This document shows, piece after piece, positions 9,973 to 19,301 of a DNA stretch of 64,000 bases; within the stretch, counting starts at the first letter, position 1; each line of letters begins with the position of its first letter. The notes beneath the pieces were generated by a model. The model did no database searches and was not told the origin of the DNA. It saw only the letters and a list, made by a program, of their open reading frames with translations. Both the position numbers and the translations under genes were made by a program. The stretch covers positions 42,523 through 106,522 of the forward strand of contig CANRPJ010000007.1 in assembly GCA_947632485.1 (NCBI GenBank), written 5' to 3'. This stretch comes from an uncultured Muribaculaceae bacterium (GTDB lineage Bacteria; Bacteroidota; Bacteroidia; Bacteroidales; Muribaculaceae).

Positions 9973-9976
9973 CGGA

Positions 9977-11173
9977 TCAGCGTCTCAATTGCCCAAGCAT
10001 ATTGTCAACGAGCTCCTTAACCTGCTCTTTGGTAGATTCATCAGGAGCCTGACGCACTTTCACCATACCAAGCAGAGGCAACTTCATCTCTTCCGCCCAG
10101 GCATTGATGAGGGTAGGCAGCGGAGATGGAGCCCACGTATGGTTTCCGATAGCGCCAAATACCTTACAGCGCACCTCACGAGTCTTCAATGCCTCGAGAA
10201 ATTGATTAATCGGAGGGAAAAGAGTCATCGAATAAGTAGGACTACCCACTACCAGCCCCTCATAGCGGAAGGCATCGGAAATCATATAGCTCATCGGTGA
10301 TACGGAGGCATCGTGAATCTTTATGGTTTTCACTCCGCCCTCGGCAAGTCCCTCAGCTACTGCTTCAGCTGCGCGGGCGGTATTGCCATACATGGAGCCG
10401 TAGACAATCGTAACTCCCGGCTCACTTTCATACCGGCTCAACCGATCGGTTATATCCAGTGCTCTCTTTATGTCGCGCTTCCACACCGGACCGTGAGTGG
10501 AGCATATCGCTGAAATCTCAACCGACTGGAGCTTTGAGAAAGCCTTCTGCACTGCCGTACCATACTTACCTACGATGTTGGAGTAATAGCGATACATCTC
10601 CTCGAAATATGGCTCCACTACCATCTCTTCATCGATCACTGCGCCATTGAGCGCGCCAAATGTGCCGAACGCATCGCCGGAGAAAAGCACCTTATCCTCT
10701 ACAAGATAGGTCATCATCGTCTCAGGCCAGTGCACCATAGGAGTCATTGTAAACTTCAAGGTCTTATCGCCCAGCGACAGCGTATCACCATCGCACACAA
10801 TATGGAACCGCTCTTGATCCGTAATCTTGTAGAAGCCGCCTATCATTCCGGCCGCCTGACGGTTGCATACTATCTTCAGATCGGGGAATGCGGAGAGCAT
10901 TGTGGAGATAGAACCTGAATGGTCAGGCTCCATGTGGTTCACCACCAACCATGCCACCTTTCCTTTACCCAATACTTCGCTGATATTATCAAGCAGTTCC
11001 GGACCTTCGGCCACATGCACCGAGTCGATAAGAGCGATGCTTTCAGAACCTTCTACAATATATGAATTGTAACTAACGCCACCGGGAATGGGCCATAAAC
11101 CCTCAAACAAGGCTGTGCGCCTGTCGTTGACACCGACGTACCACACAGAAGGGCAAATCTCTTTTATTTTCAC
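9977..11173 (-). CDS. Flavodiiron protein (FprA-type flavoprotein)
   Basis: The 398-residue protein has an N-terminal metallo-beta-lactamase-like diiron domain and a C-terminal flavodoxin domain. The diiron motif HMEPDH is at residues 80-85 with HWPETM later, and the FMN-binding loop is YGSMYGNTARAAEA near residue 260. Family members reduce oxygen to water or nitric oxide to nitrous oxide and protect anaerobes. No rubredoxin domain is fused, so an external electron donor is needed. The start is a GTG at 11173; no earlier start fits the family, which opens with K-x-x-EI. It is the first gene of the run leading to the DedA gene and rpe. Confidence 0.92.
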   Translation of the reverse strand: MKIKEICPSVWYVGVNDRRTALFEGLWPIPGGVSYNSYIVEGSESIALIDSVHVAEGPELLDNISEVLGKGKVAWLVVNHMEPDHSGSISTMLSAFPDLKIVCNRQAAGMIGGFYKITDQERFHIVCDGDTLSLGDKTLKFTMTPMVHWPETMMTYLVEDKVLFSGDAFGTFGALNGAVIDEEMVVEPYFEEMYRYYSNIVGKYGTAVQKAFSKLQSVEISAICSTHGPVWKRDIKRALDITDRLSRYESEPGVTIVYGSMYGNTARAAEAVAEGLAEGGVKTIKIHDASVSPMSYMISDAFRYEGLVVGSPTYSMTLFPPINQFLEALKTREVRCKVFGAIGNHTWAPSPLPTLINAWAEEMKLPLLGMVKVRQAPDESTKEQVKELVDNMLGQLRR

Positions 11174-11211
11174 TTTTCTAACCTTTTTGGGATTTCCTTA
11201 ATTATAGTTGT

Positions 11212-11219
11212 CAAAGTTA
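11212..11219 (-). promoter_or_regulatory. -7 box of the flavodiiron operon
   Basis: The minus strand reads TAACTTTG, a perfect TAnnTTTG, about 38 bases before the GTG start. A TTG at 11234-11236 is closer than the usual 19-20 bases, so the -33 element is unclear. Confidence 0.55.
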
Positions 11220-11269
11220 CAACATTTTTTTGACAACCGCCCCTTAGCCTCACAAACTCTTCCGATATA

Positions 11270-13153
11270 TCAACGCAGACGGGCTGTGTGACCGTCAAAG
11301 TCTACGATGCCTTCCCTCTCTAACCTCACTACAATCTGCCACGCCTCATCCCGTCGCTCACCGTAGAGTCGCTCGGCCCGTACCAGCGTAAGGCCTTGGC
11401 GTAAATCTGAAAGCACACGCTCCTCGATTGGCATCTTCTTCCTCTTCTCACGACACACATCGCAGCTTCCGCACTCTCCTGCATACAGCTCTCCGAAATA
11501 TTGAAGCATCCGGCTAACTCTGCAACTACCAGAGTTGAAGGCATAGCCGAGCATCGCCTGCACCCTGCTCTCCATCTGCTCGCGCCTATCTTCATAAGCC
11601 GCACGGCCTATTTTAATGTGGCGAGGCTCCTCCCGGTTGTCGAGCATATTAATCATCGGATTTCTTTTGCGAGGAATATAGCTTACTATTCTGGCACGCC
11701 CCAGTTCAAGAATAGCCTCATAGGTCTTCTTCTCGTCAAGTCCGCTTTTAATTGCAATAACCCGCTCATCTATTCCCACATAGTCGGTAAAGAGTCCTGT
11801 GTAGTTCCTCAGAAGCGTTTTCAATACGAGTTCAGCATTCTCGCTAATACCTTGAAGGTTATAAAGTTCTTCCCTTTCCCACAAGATCCTAAGTCGGGCC
11901 TGCATCTCTGTCTCTTCAAGAAACTCCATGTAGCCGCTCGCGGCCAGAATTTTCATAGAAGGCCTCAGCAATTGCTCCTCCACCCGGAAAAGCTCGCAAA
12001 ACCTAACCGGGTCGAAATCATAAAGCTTGCCGCAGCCCTCTCCTACAGCAATACCGAGATTATTGCAGACCTTTTCATAGATCTGTTTTACTATCTCCTT
12101 ATCCGGAAACGCTAACGTTACGCGGCGCTTCATCACTGCCTTATCGCGCTCGGTTGTAAGGAGCACCGCAAAGGAGGGCTTCCCGTCGCGACCGGCACGT
12201 CCCGCCTCCTGATAATACTCCTCAGGAGAAGAAGGTAGATCTACATGGACCACCGTTCTTACATCAGCCTTATCAATACCCATTCCGAAGGCATTCGTGG
12301 CGACCATTACCCTTACAGCTCCCTGTTGCCAATCATTCTGGCGCTGCTCCTTCTCAAGATGGTCGAGGCCTGCATGATAGTAAGTGGCGTCGATTCCCAT
12401 GCGCGTAAGAGTATCGGCAAGTGTGCGCGTCTTTCTCCTCGATCTTACGTAGACGATGGCGCTTCCAGTAGTATTGCGTAGCACCCTCAGCAGCATCTCC
12501 TCCTTATCACCTCTCGGACAAGCTCTCACTATATAGCTCAGGTTATCCCGACTGAAACTGCGCCGCATCACCGGGGCACCCTCCATGCCCAATCTGGCTA
12601 AAATATCTTGCTCTACTTTTGGTGTGGCGGTAGCGGTGAGTGCCATAACGGGCACACCCGGAAGCTCCTTCCGCAACGAGCCTATGTTGAGGTAAGAGGG
12701 ACGGAAATCATAGCCCCATTGGGATATGCAGTGAGCCTCATCGACCACGATCAGCTTCACCGGCATGCGCTTAAGCTCCAGAATCATTCGCTCTGAAGCG
12801 AGTTTCTCCGGCGAGAGATACAGGAAATTATATCGTCCGTTGTCGAGTCGCTCCCATGCTATCCGGATTTCGGCAGCCGAGAGACCTGAATGAAGAGCTA
12901 CGGCTTTGATACCTCTGCGTCTTAGCCCGTCAACCTGATCCTTCATCAGCGAGATCAGAGGGGTAACCACTATTGTCAGTCCTCCGAGCGCGAGACCGGG
13001 CACCTGAAACGTGACCGATTTACCTCCGCCGGTAGGCATCAGTACCATCACATCGCGCCCCTCCAGAGGATAACGCGCCGCCTCCTCTTGTAGAGGGCGG
13101 AATGCATCATACCCCCAGTAGCGGCGAAGAATCGCCTTGAGGTCTACCTCCAT
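11270..13153 (-). CDS. recQ: ATP-dependent DNA helicase RecQ
   Basis: RecQ unwinds recombination and stalled-fork intermediates in the 3'-5' direction. Superfamily-2 motifs are complete: Walker A TGGGKS at residues 41-46, DEAH at 138-141, ALTATATPKV, FGMGIDKADVRTVVH and the QEAGRAGRDGKPS motif VI. The zinc-binding part of the RQC domain is visible (CRVSRMLQYFGE then CGSCDVC), and the C-terminus looks like the winged helix. At 627 residues no HRDC domain is evident, so this is a shorter form. It begins four bases after recJ and is co-transcribed with it. Confidence 0.93.
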   Translation of the reverse strand: MEVDLKAILRRYWGYDAFRPLQEEAARYPLEGRDVMVLMPTGGGKSVTFQVPGLALGGLTIVVTPLISLMKDQVDGLRRRGIKAVALHSGLSAAEIRIAWERLDNGRYNFLYLSPEKLASERMILELKRMPVKLIVVDEAHCISQWGYDFRPSYLNIGSLRKELPGVPVMALTATATPKVEQDILARLGMEGAPVMRRSFSRDNLSYIVRACPRGDKEEMLLRVLRNTTGSAIVYVRSRRKTRTLADTLTRMGIDATYYHAGLDHLEKEQRQNDWQQGAVRVMVATNAFGMGIDKADVRTVVHVDLPSSPEEYYQEAGRAGRDGKPSFAVLLTTERDKAVMKRRVTLAFPDKEIVKQIYEKVCNNLGIAVGEGCGKLYDFDPVRFCELFRVEEQLLRPSMKILAASGYMEFLEETEMQARLRILWEREELYNLQGISENAELVLKTLLRNYTGLFTDYVGIDERVIAIKSGLDEKKTYEAILELGRARIVSYIPRKRNPMINMLDNREEPRHIKIGRAAYEDRREQMESRVQAMLGYAFNSGSCRVSRMLQYFGELYAGECGSCDVCREKRKKMPIEERVLSDLRQGLTLVRAERLYGERRDEAWQIVVRLEREGIVDFDGHTARLR

Positions 13154-13157
13154 GCGC

Positions 13158-14891
13158 TTAGAGTTTGGAGAGGCGGATATCCTTTATAGTCAGCTGGATC
13201 TGGTCTCCCCGGTTTCCGCGTTTGTTCTGCTCGATCGTATAGCAGATATCTACCGGTTTATGGGCATGTATATGCTCGAAGTAGGGAGCCATATTGAAGG
13301 CTATCGCGCTCATCACCCTACTTGTACTGTTGTCCTCAAGCTCAAGCTTGATATGCTCCAGGCGCTTACCCACAAGCCTGGAAGTACCGAAATCAAACAC
13401 GTTTTTTGTGCAGAACACCGGTTTCTGATTGCCCGGACCGAAAGGATTCAGCTTCTGCAACTGTGCGAGCAGATCGGGAGTGATATCGGCAAAAGAGATC
13501 TCCGCATCAATATGGAGCTGAGGAGCAAGCTGATCCGGCTTTATATGAGTGGCCACATATTGCTCGAACCTCTTCCTGAACTCCTGAATATTCTCCTCCT
13601 TCATGGAAAGCCCCACAGCGTAGGTATGACCACCGAAATTCTCCAGAAGATCGCGCATGGAGTTTACAGCAGAATAGATGTCGAATCCCTGCACTGACCG
13701 CGCCGAACCCGTAGCCATACCTCCGGAGCAAGTAAGCACTACTGCTGGCTTATAGTAAAGCTCAGTAAGCCGCGAAGCAACGATTCCGATTATTCCTTTA
13801 TGCCAGTCGCGGTTATAGATCACTATCGACCGGCCTTCCTGCACGGCACCGACATTGCGCTCAATAAGGTCGTTGGCCTCATCGGTCACTTTTTTGTCAA
13901 CCTCCTTGCGGTCACGGTTATACTGGTCGATATCCTTGCCTCTCTCGTAAGCGTCATGCAGGTCGCGGCTCACGAGAAGACCTACCGCCTCCATTCCGCT
14001 CTGCATTCGCCCGGAAGCATTGATGCGCGGACCTATCTTGAAGATCACTTCGCTTATGGTTATCTCCTTATTGGTCAGCTTGCACACGCGGATAATACTT
14101 CGTAGGCCCAGATTCGGGTTGGAATTCAACCGCTTGAGGCCATGGTAGGCCATCACGCGGTTTTCTCCGACTATAGGCACAATATCAGCCGCTATACTTA
14201 CCGCTACCAGATCGAGCAGCGATTCCAGCTCATTATGGTTGCTTAGACCGTTGCTCTGGGCAAAGGCCTGCATGAATTTGAATCCCACTCCGCAACCGCT
14301 AAGATCCCGACACGGATACGTGCTGTCGGGCATCTTCGGATTCAGTATCGCTACCGCATCAGGCAGCTCAGGATCCGGCATGTGATGGTCGCAGATTATG
14401 AAATCGATACCGCGGCTCTTGGCATAGGCTATCTCATCTACAGCCTTGATTCCGCAGTCGAGCACTATTATAAGCTTCACACCCGCGTCGGCGGCATAAT
14501 CTATGCTCTTACGGGAAATCCCATAGCCATCTTCATAGCGCGTAGGGATATAGTATTCTATGTTGCTGTAATAGTTCTGCAGGTATTTGTAAACGAGCGC
14601 CACGGCCGTAGTACCGTCGACATCATAATCTCCATACACCATTATCCGCTCCTTGGCTCCCATCGCCTTATTCAGGCGATTCACGGCCTCGGTCATGCCC
14701 GGCATAAGAAAAGGATCGTGAAGATCGGCCACTGAAGGAGAGAAAAAATGCTCCGCCTCTTCCGGAGTTCTCACTCCGCGCCTCACCAGCAGCTCGGCGA
14801 CCGCCGGAAGGCAGCCTGCCACGGCCTCAAGGGTCGCTGCATCGGCGCGTTGCCCGCGCGTCAGGGGGCTGTAGTTCCATTGGTTAGTCAT
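13158..14891 (-). CDS. recJ: Single-stranded-DNA-specific exonuclease RecJ
   Basis: RecJ degrades single-stranded DNA 5' to 3' in RecF-pathway recombination and mismatch repair, and often works with RecQ. The DHH phosphoesterase motifs are present: DYDVDG at residues 88-93, LDCG, and DHH at 168-170. DHHA1 is represented by GIIGIVASRL and a glycine-rich FGGHTYAVGLS segment, followed by the OB fold (FDFGTSRLVGKRLEHIKLEL). Length, 577 residues, is normal. recQ follows after four bases, a meaningful pairing because RecQ supplies the substrate for RecJ. A good promoter lies upstream. Confidence 0.94.
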   Translation of the reverse strand: MTNQWNYSPLTRGQRADAATLEAVAGCLPAVAELLVRRGVRTPEEAEHFFSPSVADLHDPFLMPGMTEAVNRLNKAMGAKERIMVYGDYDVDGTTAVALVYKYLQNYYSNIEYYIPTRYEDGYGISRKSIDYAADAGVKLIIVLDCGIKAVDEIAYAKSRGIDFIICDHHMPDPELPDAVAILNPKMPDSTYPCRDLSGCGVGFKFMQAFAQSNGLSNHNELESLLDLVAVSIAADIVPIVGENRVMAYHGLKRLNSNPNLGLRSIIRVCKLTNKEITISEVIFKIGPRINASGRMQSGMEAVGLLVSRDLHDAYERGKDIDQYNRDRKEVDKKVTDEANDLIERNVGAVQEGRSIVIYNRDWHKGIIGIVASRLTELYYKPAVVLTCSGGMATGSARSVQGFDIYSAVNSMRDLLENFGGHTYAVGLSMKEENIQEFRKRFEQYVATHIKPDQLAPQLHIDAEISFADITPDLLAQLQKLNPFGPGNQKPVFCTKNVFDFGTSRLVGKRLEHIKLELEDNSTSRVMSAIAFNMAPYFEHIHAHKPVDICYTIEQNKRGNRGDQIQLTIKDIRLSKL

Positions 14892-14921
14892 AATGCTTCA
14901 GGGAGGAGAGAAAATTGACTG

Positions 14922-14952
14922 CAAAATTAATCAAATTTTCTCGCTTTTGCAA
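14922..14952 (-). promoter_or_regulatory. Promoter of recJ-recQ
   Basis: On the minus strand TTG (14952-14950) is followed by 20 bases and then TAATTTTG (14929-14922), matching the Bacteroidetes -33/-7 arrangement. The start would lie about 25-30 bases before the recJ ATG. Confidence 0.7.
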
Positions 14953-15049
14953 TACCTTCAAGACTACGCGCCCACACAATAAAGAGGCACTGGCAGACGT
15001 TTATAAGTGTTGAGCCTCGGCATAGCCGGAGGCCACACGGACTAACGAT

Positions 15050-17869
15050 ATGAAGAAAGAAACCGACAACAGCATAACCGTCAGGAAGGCGCGAGTAAAT
15101 AATCTCAAGAATATCAGCGTAGAGGTGCCCAGAGGGCAGCTCGTGGTGGTGACAGGAGTGAGCGGAAGTGGTAAATCAAGCCTTGCGTTCGATACCCTCT
15201 ATGCCGAGGGTCAAAGGCGCTATGTAGAAAGTCTTTCGGCCTATGCGCGCCAGTTTCTCGGCCGTATGGCAAAGCCTGAGTGCGATTACATCACCGGGCT
15301 TCCGCCGGCTATAGCCATTGAGCAGAAGGTGAATACCCGCAATCCGCGGAGCACCGTAGGAACAGCTACAGAGATCTATGATTATCTGCGTATGCTTTTC
15401 GGGCGCCTTGGCCGCACATACTCGCCGGTAAGCGGAGAAGAGGTGAAGCGCAACAGCGTCGACGATGTGGTGCGTACGCTCAGTGCGCTGCCGGAAGGTA
15501 CCCGCCTCGCTATTCTTACCGACATTCGCCTGCCGGAGGGACGCACTATGGCTCAGCATCTTCAGGTGCTCCGCCAGCAAGGCTATTCGCGAATAGAGGC
15601 AGATGGAGAATTTCTGGGAATCGACGAGGCTCTCGAAGGGAAAGTGCCTGAGAAGGCGCGCCTGGTGATAGACCGTCTGTCAGTATCTCCGGATCCCGAC
15701 GAACAGAGCCGTCTTGCCGATTCGGTCGAGACTGCTTATTTTGAAGGGCGCGATGAGCTCATTGCGGCTGTATATCCTTCCGGCGAAGAGCCGAAGGAGA
15801 TGGTGTTTTCACGAAAGTTTTCGGCCGACGGCATCGACTTCCGCGAGCCATCGGATCTGATGTTCAACTTCAATAATCCCTTTGGAGCCTGTCCTACCTG
15901 CGAAGGTTTCGGAAGGGTGCTCGGTGTGAGCGAGGATCTGGTTGTGCCCGACAAGACGCTATCCGTAGTGCAAGACGCTATCCAGTGCTGGCGTGGCGAT
16001 GTGATGAGCGCTTGGAAGAAAGAACTGATTCATCTCGCTCCGCGCTACGGATTCCCGGTGCATAAGCCCTATCTCGAGCTCACCGACAAGGAATTGCGCT
16101 TCCTCTGGCAGGGAGGTGGCGAATGGAGAGGTATAGACGGTTTCTTCCGATGGGTCGACGAACAGCAATATAAGATTCAGTATCGCGTATTGAAAGCGCG
16201 CTACCGCGGCAAGACTATCTGCCCTGACTGCCGGGGGTCGAGACTGCGTCCCGACGTGGAATATGTGAAGGTTGGAGGCCGAACGATTACCGAACTCGTC
16301 CGCATGCCCGTAACCGAGCTGAGCCAATGGTTCGAAGGTGATAACGTGGCCTTTACAGAATCGGAAACCAAGATAGCGAAGCGATTGCTCCAGGAGATAA
16401 GGAGCCGTCTGCGCTTCCTTTGCGATGTAGGCCTCGGTTATCTTACCCTTGACCGACTCTCCTCTACCCTATCCGGAGGAGAGAGCCAGCGTATTAACCT
16501 CGCTACGTCTCTCGGTTCGGCTCTCGTGGGATCACTTTATATCCTCGATGAGCCTTCAATAGGGCTACACCCGCGCGACACCGACAGGCTCATCAACGTG
16601 TTGAAACGTTTGCGCGACGAAGGCAATACAGTAGTAGTGGTAGAGCATGACGAAGAGATCATGAACGCCGCCGACTATCTTATCGACGTAGGCCCCGATG
16701 CCGGGCGCCTCGGAGGTGAGATCGTGTTTGCCGGAAGCGCGGAAGATGCCCGAGAGGCTCCTGCAGAGACGAAAAGCCATACGCTCGACTATCTCAATGG
16801 CCGGGAAGAAATCGCTGTACCCACACTGAGGCGCCCCTGGCGCGACTCAATCGAGGTGGTAGGAGCCAGAGAGAATAATCTCAAAGGTATCGACGTGAAA
16901 TTTCCTCTTAAGGTGCTTACGGTCGTGACCGGTGTCAGCGGTAGCGGTAAATCAACCCTCGTGCGCTCAATCCTTTACAGAGCTCTGATGCGCCATTTCG
17001 GAGAGGCCTCCGAGGCACCGGGCGCCCACAAAGAGATTCGCGGCGCACTCGGGCAGATAGGAGCTGTAGAGTTTGTAGACCAGAATCCAATAGGCACCTC
17101 TACCCGTTCAAATCCAGCTACATATCTGAAAGCCTTCGATGAAATCCGTCGTCTCTACAGCGAGCAGCAGCTCTCCCGGCAGATGGGTTATACTCCAGGC
17201 TATTTCTCTTTCAATTCCGAAGGCGGCAGATGCGAGGAGTGCAAGGGTGAGGGCACGGTGACGATTCCGATGCAGTTCATGGCCGACATTAGCATTACCT
17301 GCGAGGCCTGCCACGGACGCCGCTACCGACAGGAGGTGCTTGATGTGGAGTTCCACGGTAAAAGTATTGCCGATGTGCTCGACCTTACGGTCGACGAAGC
17401 GATAGCTTTCTTCTCCGCGCCTAACCTCGGGGCCGATGCGGCTCAGGCTCAGCGTATTGTGAAGCGTCTGCAGCCGCTTGCCGACGTTGGACTGGGTTAC
17501 ATAAAGCTCGGTCAACCCTCTTCGACTCTCTCTGGCGGTGAGAATCAGCGAGTAAAGTTAGCTCACTTCCTCGCTCAGGAAGCTCCACGTCCTACACTCT
17601 TTATATTCGATGAACCTACAACCGGGCTGCACTTCCATGATATCTCAAGGCTTATGCAGTCGCTGTCAGCTCTCGTGAGCAGAGGTCACACGGTGCTGGT
17701 GATTGAACACAACCTCGACGTGATCAAACTGGCTGACCATGTGATAGATCTCGGCCCTGAAGGCGGCGACGAAGGAGGTCGTCTCGTAGCTGCAGGTACT
17801 CCCGAAGAAGTAGCTGCTGTGCCGGAGTCGCTTACGGGTCGGTTCCTCGCATCCAAGCTAAAGCACTGA
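15050..17869 (+). CDS. uvrA: Excinuclease ABC subunit A
   Basis: UvrA recognises bulky DNA damage and loads UvrB. The 939-residue protein has two ABC ATPase modules with Walker A motifs GVSGSGKSS (36-44) and GVSGSGKST (near 630), two LSGGE signatures and two Walker B regions (ILDEPSIGLHP, IFDEPTTGLHF). The C-terminal zinc module CEEC...CEAC (about 727-753) and the middle CPDC are intact. The first zinc module is unusual: CPTC near 281 is kept but the partner CxxC about 25 residues earlier is absent, being replaced by KFSADGIDFREPS. It is divergent from recJ. The start follows MKKETDNSITVRKARVNNLK, close to the family norm. Confidence 0.95.
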   Translation: MKKETDNSITVRKARVNNLKNISVEVPRGQLVVVTGVSGSGKSSLAFDTLYAEGQRRYVESLSAYARQFLGRMAKPECDYITGLPPAIAIEQKVNTRNPRSTVGTATEIYDYLRMLFGRLGRTYSPVSGEEVKRNSVDDVVRTLSALPEGTRLAILTDIRLPEGRTMAQHLQVLRQQGYSRIEADGEFLGIDEALEGKVPEKARLVIDRLSVSPDPDEQSRLADSVETAYFEGRDELIAAVYPSGEEPKEMVFSRKFSADGIDFREPSDLMFNFNNPFGACPTCEGFGRVLGVSEDLVVPDKTLSVVQDAIQCWRGDVMSAWKKELIHLAPRYGFPVHKPYLELTDKELRFLWQGGGEWRGIDGFFRWVDEQQYKIQYRVLKARYRGKTICPDCRGSRLRPDVEYVKVGGRTITELVRMPVTELSQWFEGDNVAFTESETKIAKRLLQEIRSRLRFLCDVGLGYLTLDRLSSTLSGGESQRINLATSLGSALVGSLYILDEPSIGLHPRDTDRLINVLKRLRDEGNTVVVVEHDEEIMNAADYLIDVGPDAGRLGGEIVFAGSAEDAREAPAETKSHTLDYLNGREEIAVPTLRRPWRDSIEVVGARENNLKGIDVKFPLKVLTVVTGVSGSGKSTLVRSILYRALMRHFGEASEAPGAHKEIRGALGQIGAVEFVDQNPIGTSTRSNPATYLKAFDEIRRLYSEQQLSRQMGYTPGYFSFNSEGGRCEECKGEGTVTIPMQFMADISITCEACHGRRYRQEVLDVEFHGKSIADVLDLTVDEAIAFFSAPNLGADAAQAQRIVKRLQPLADVGLGYIKLGQPSSTLSGGENQRVKLAHFLAQEAPRPTLFIFDEPTTGLHFHDISRLMQSLSALVSRGHTVLVIEHNLDVIKLADHVIDLGPEGGDEGGRLVAAGTPEEVAAVPESLTGRFLASKLKH

Positions 17870-17935
17870 CGCAACCATATTTTATAAATTTTCAGTTCTT
17901 ATAAATCTCATAGAACACATACAAGGCTTGCATAT

Positions 17936-17997
17936 TCAAATGAAATTATCGGCTATACACTATTATTAAAGAGGGTATAGCCGATAATTTCATTTGA
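17936..17997. repeat. Perfect 23-bp inverted repeat, probable bidirectional terminator
   Basis: The arm at 17936-17958 is perfectly complementary to 17975-17997, separated by 16 bases. It sits between the convergent uvrA and glycosylase genes, where a two-way terminator is expected. There is no long T-run outside the stem, only AT-rich arms. The perfect length is more than a terminator needs. Confidence 0.7.
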
Positions 17998-18035
17998 CGT
18001 AACATACAAGCAGTCTTGTTCAAGTGGTCTGAATA

Positions 18036-18824
18036 TTATTCAAACAACTGAGCCCAGTTATCTATCATTTGATTTATGGAAAACTGAGCATTTGCCGCGC
18101 TTGTACTTTTCAGCGAAACAAATCTTATGTACGAAGGAACATTCTCAATTCCTATGTGCTTTTGAAAAAGTTTTTTAGATTTGTCTCCATTGAATCCTAT
18201 GATTTTTATAGTATGAAGACTGTCTAAAAGACCCAATATATCATTAGTTATTCCTTCTTTAATATTTACGTCCAGACTTCCGTATCGTTCAGCTACTTTC
18301 ATCACGTCCCACAGCATTATACCATGACGCATCAGCATTGTTTCCTTCTCTTCATAACTGTAACAATGAGGCTCATTTAGTAATGACGATAAAATTGTCC
18401 AAAAACGATTTCGAGGATTGGCGTAATACTCTCCTTTTGACAAGGATGTTTCACCGGGGAGAGTTCCCAAAATGAGGATCTTTGGTTGTTCGCTTCCAAA
18501 AGGAGACATCCCCTCTTTAATAAAAGCAGAACCTACTGGATTTACTGGTTTTGGGCAAATAGTATCGTTAGAATCAACCGAGTTTGCATTAGGCTTTATC
18601 GATGAGTGGTAGATGTACCATGATGAGCCCTTTCCTCCTTCTTGAATAGCGTTTTTGATTGCTCCGGATCTCAATATCTTTCGTAGGGGTTGCCCTTTGG
18701 TTGAGTAACTAAGGATACCCATTTGTTCAAGATACCGAGAAGCGTCGTTTGCTGAAATCCTTATGAGGTGATTCTGATTGAGATAATTGTCTATCAGTGA
18801 TATTATTTTTTCAACATCAGCCAT
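18036..18824 (-). CDS. DNA-deoxyinosine glycosylase-like protein with extra N-terminal domain
   Basis: Residues about 110-262 look like the uracil-DNA-glycosylase superfamily, hypoxanthine/deoxyinosine branch: ILGTLPGETSL at 118-128, YYANPRNRFW at 133-142, GIMLWDV, and a late STSAANA loop. Such enzymes remove deaminated bases from DNA. Residues 1-75 form a separate small domain of unknown type (ASRYLEQMGIL, GQPLRKILRSGAI), possibly helix-turn-helix-like, joined by a polar linker. It ends the three-gene run WYL regulator, membrane protein, glycosylase, and is AT-richer than its flanks, suggesting acquisition. Exact substrate is inferred. Confidence 0.78.
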   Translation of the reverse strand: MADVEKIISLIDNYLNQNHLIRISANDASRYLEQMGILSYSTKGQPLRKILRSGAIKNAIQEGGKGSSWYIYHSSIKPNANSVDSNDTICPKPVNPVGSAFIKEGMSPFGSEQPKILILGTLPGETSLSKGEYYANPRNRFWTILSSLLNEPHCYSYEEKETMLMRHGIMLWDVMKVAERYGSLDVNIKEGITNDILGLLDSLHTIKIIGFNGDKSKKLFQKHIGIENVPSYIRFVSLKSTSAANAQFSINQMIDNWAQLFE

Positions 18825-18836
18825 AATATAAAAATT

Positions 18837-19301
18837 TTATTTGTAGTGATTATATTGTTCGTAAGGGTCTTTGTAATTATGAGGGTCCCACGTTGAATGT
18901 GTCTCATGAGGAGAAGGTTGAGTATATTCATATGGAAGCCTATTCTGTCCCCAATCTACACAGTACCCCCATACCATAAAGATTATCCAACCGATGAGAA
19001 TGTTCCTATGGTTTTTTAATATCTTTTTCTTCTCAGCTGGCCATCCTTTAGGATCTTCTCTCGAAAATTCGACGTCAAATTTTCTACAAAACCAATGCGC
19101 AAATATGAAATAGACCGGGGCAAGAAGTGGCGTGAGAATAATATAGAGCCATAAGGTAAATCCCCAAGCTCTGCCAATAAGAAGAATCCAAGGAGTCACA
19201 TTAGTACTTGAGCCAAGGTAGTTTCCGCTGGCATCATGATAAATTCTTGTGGAGGGGAATAAAGCCCCATGCACTAATGAAGAAAAACTTTTCATAGTCA
19301 A
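18837..19301 (-). CDS. Small membrane protein of unknown function
   Basis: I do not recognise this 154-residue protein. It has a hydrophobic segment at about residues 37-70 (WILLIGRAWGFTLWLYII onward) that could span twice, a basic stretch (PAEKKKILKNHRN), another span near 97-112, and a polar, His/Tyr/Pro-rich tail. Its ATG overlaps the stop of the WYL gene as ATGA, so translation is coupled. The glycosylase gene starts 12 bases after its stop. Presumably it works with these neighbours. Confidence 0.68.
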   Translation of the reverse strand: MTMKSFSSLVHGALFPSTRIYHDASGNYLGSSTNVTPWILLIGRAWGFTLWLYIILTPLLAPVYFIFAHWFCRKFDVEFSREDPKGWPAEKKKILKNHRNILIGWIIFMVWGYCVDWGQNRLPYEYTQPSPHETHSTWDPHNYKDPYEQYNHYK

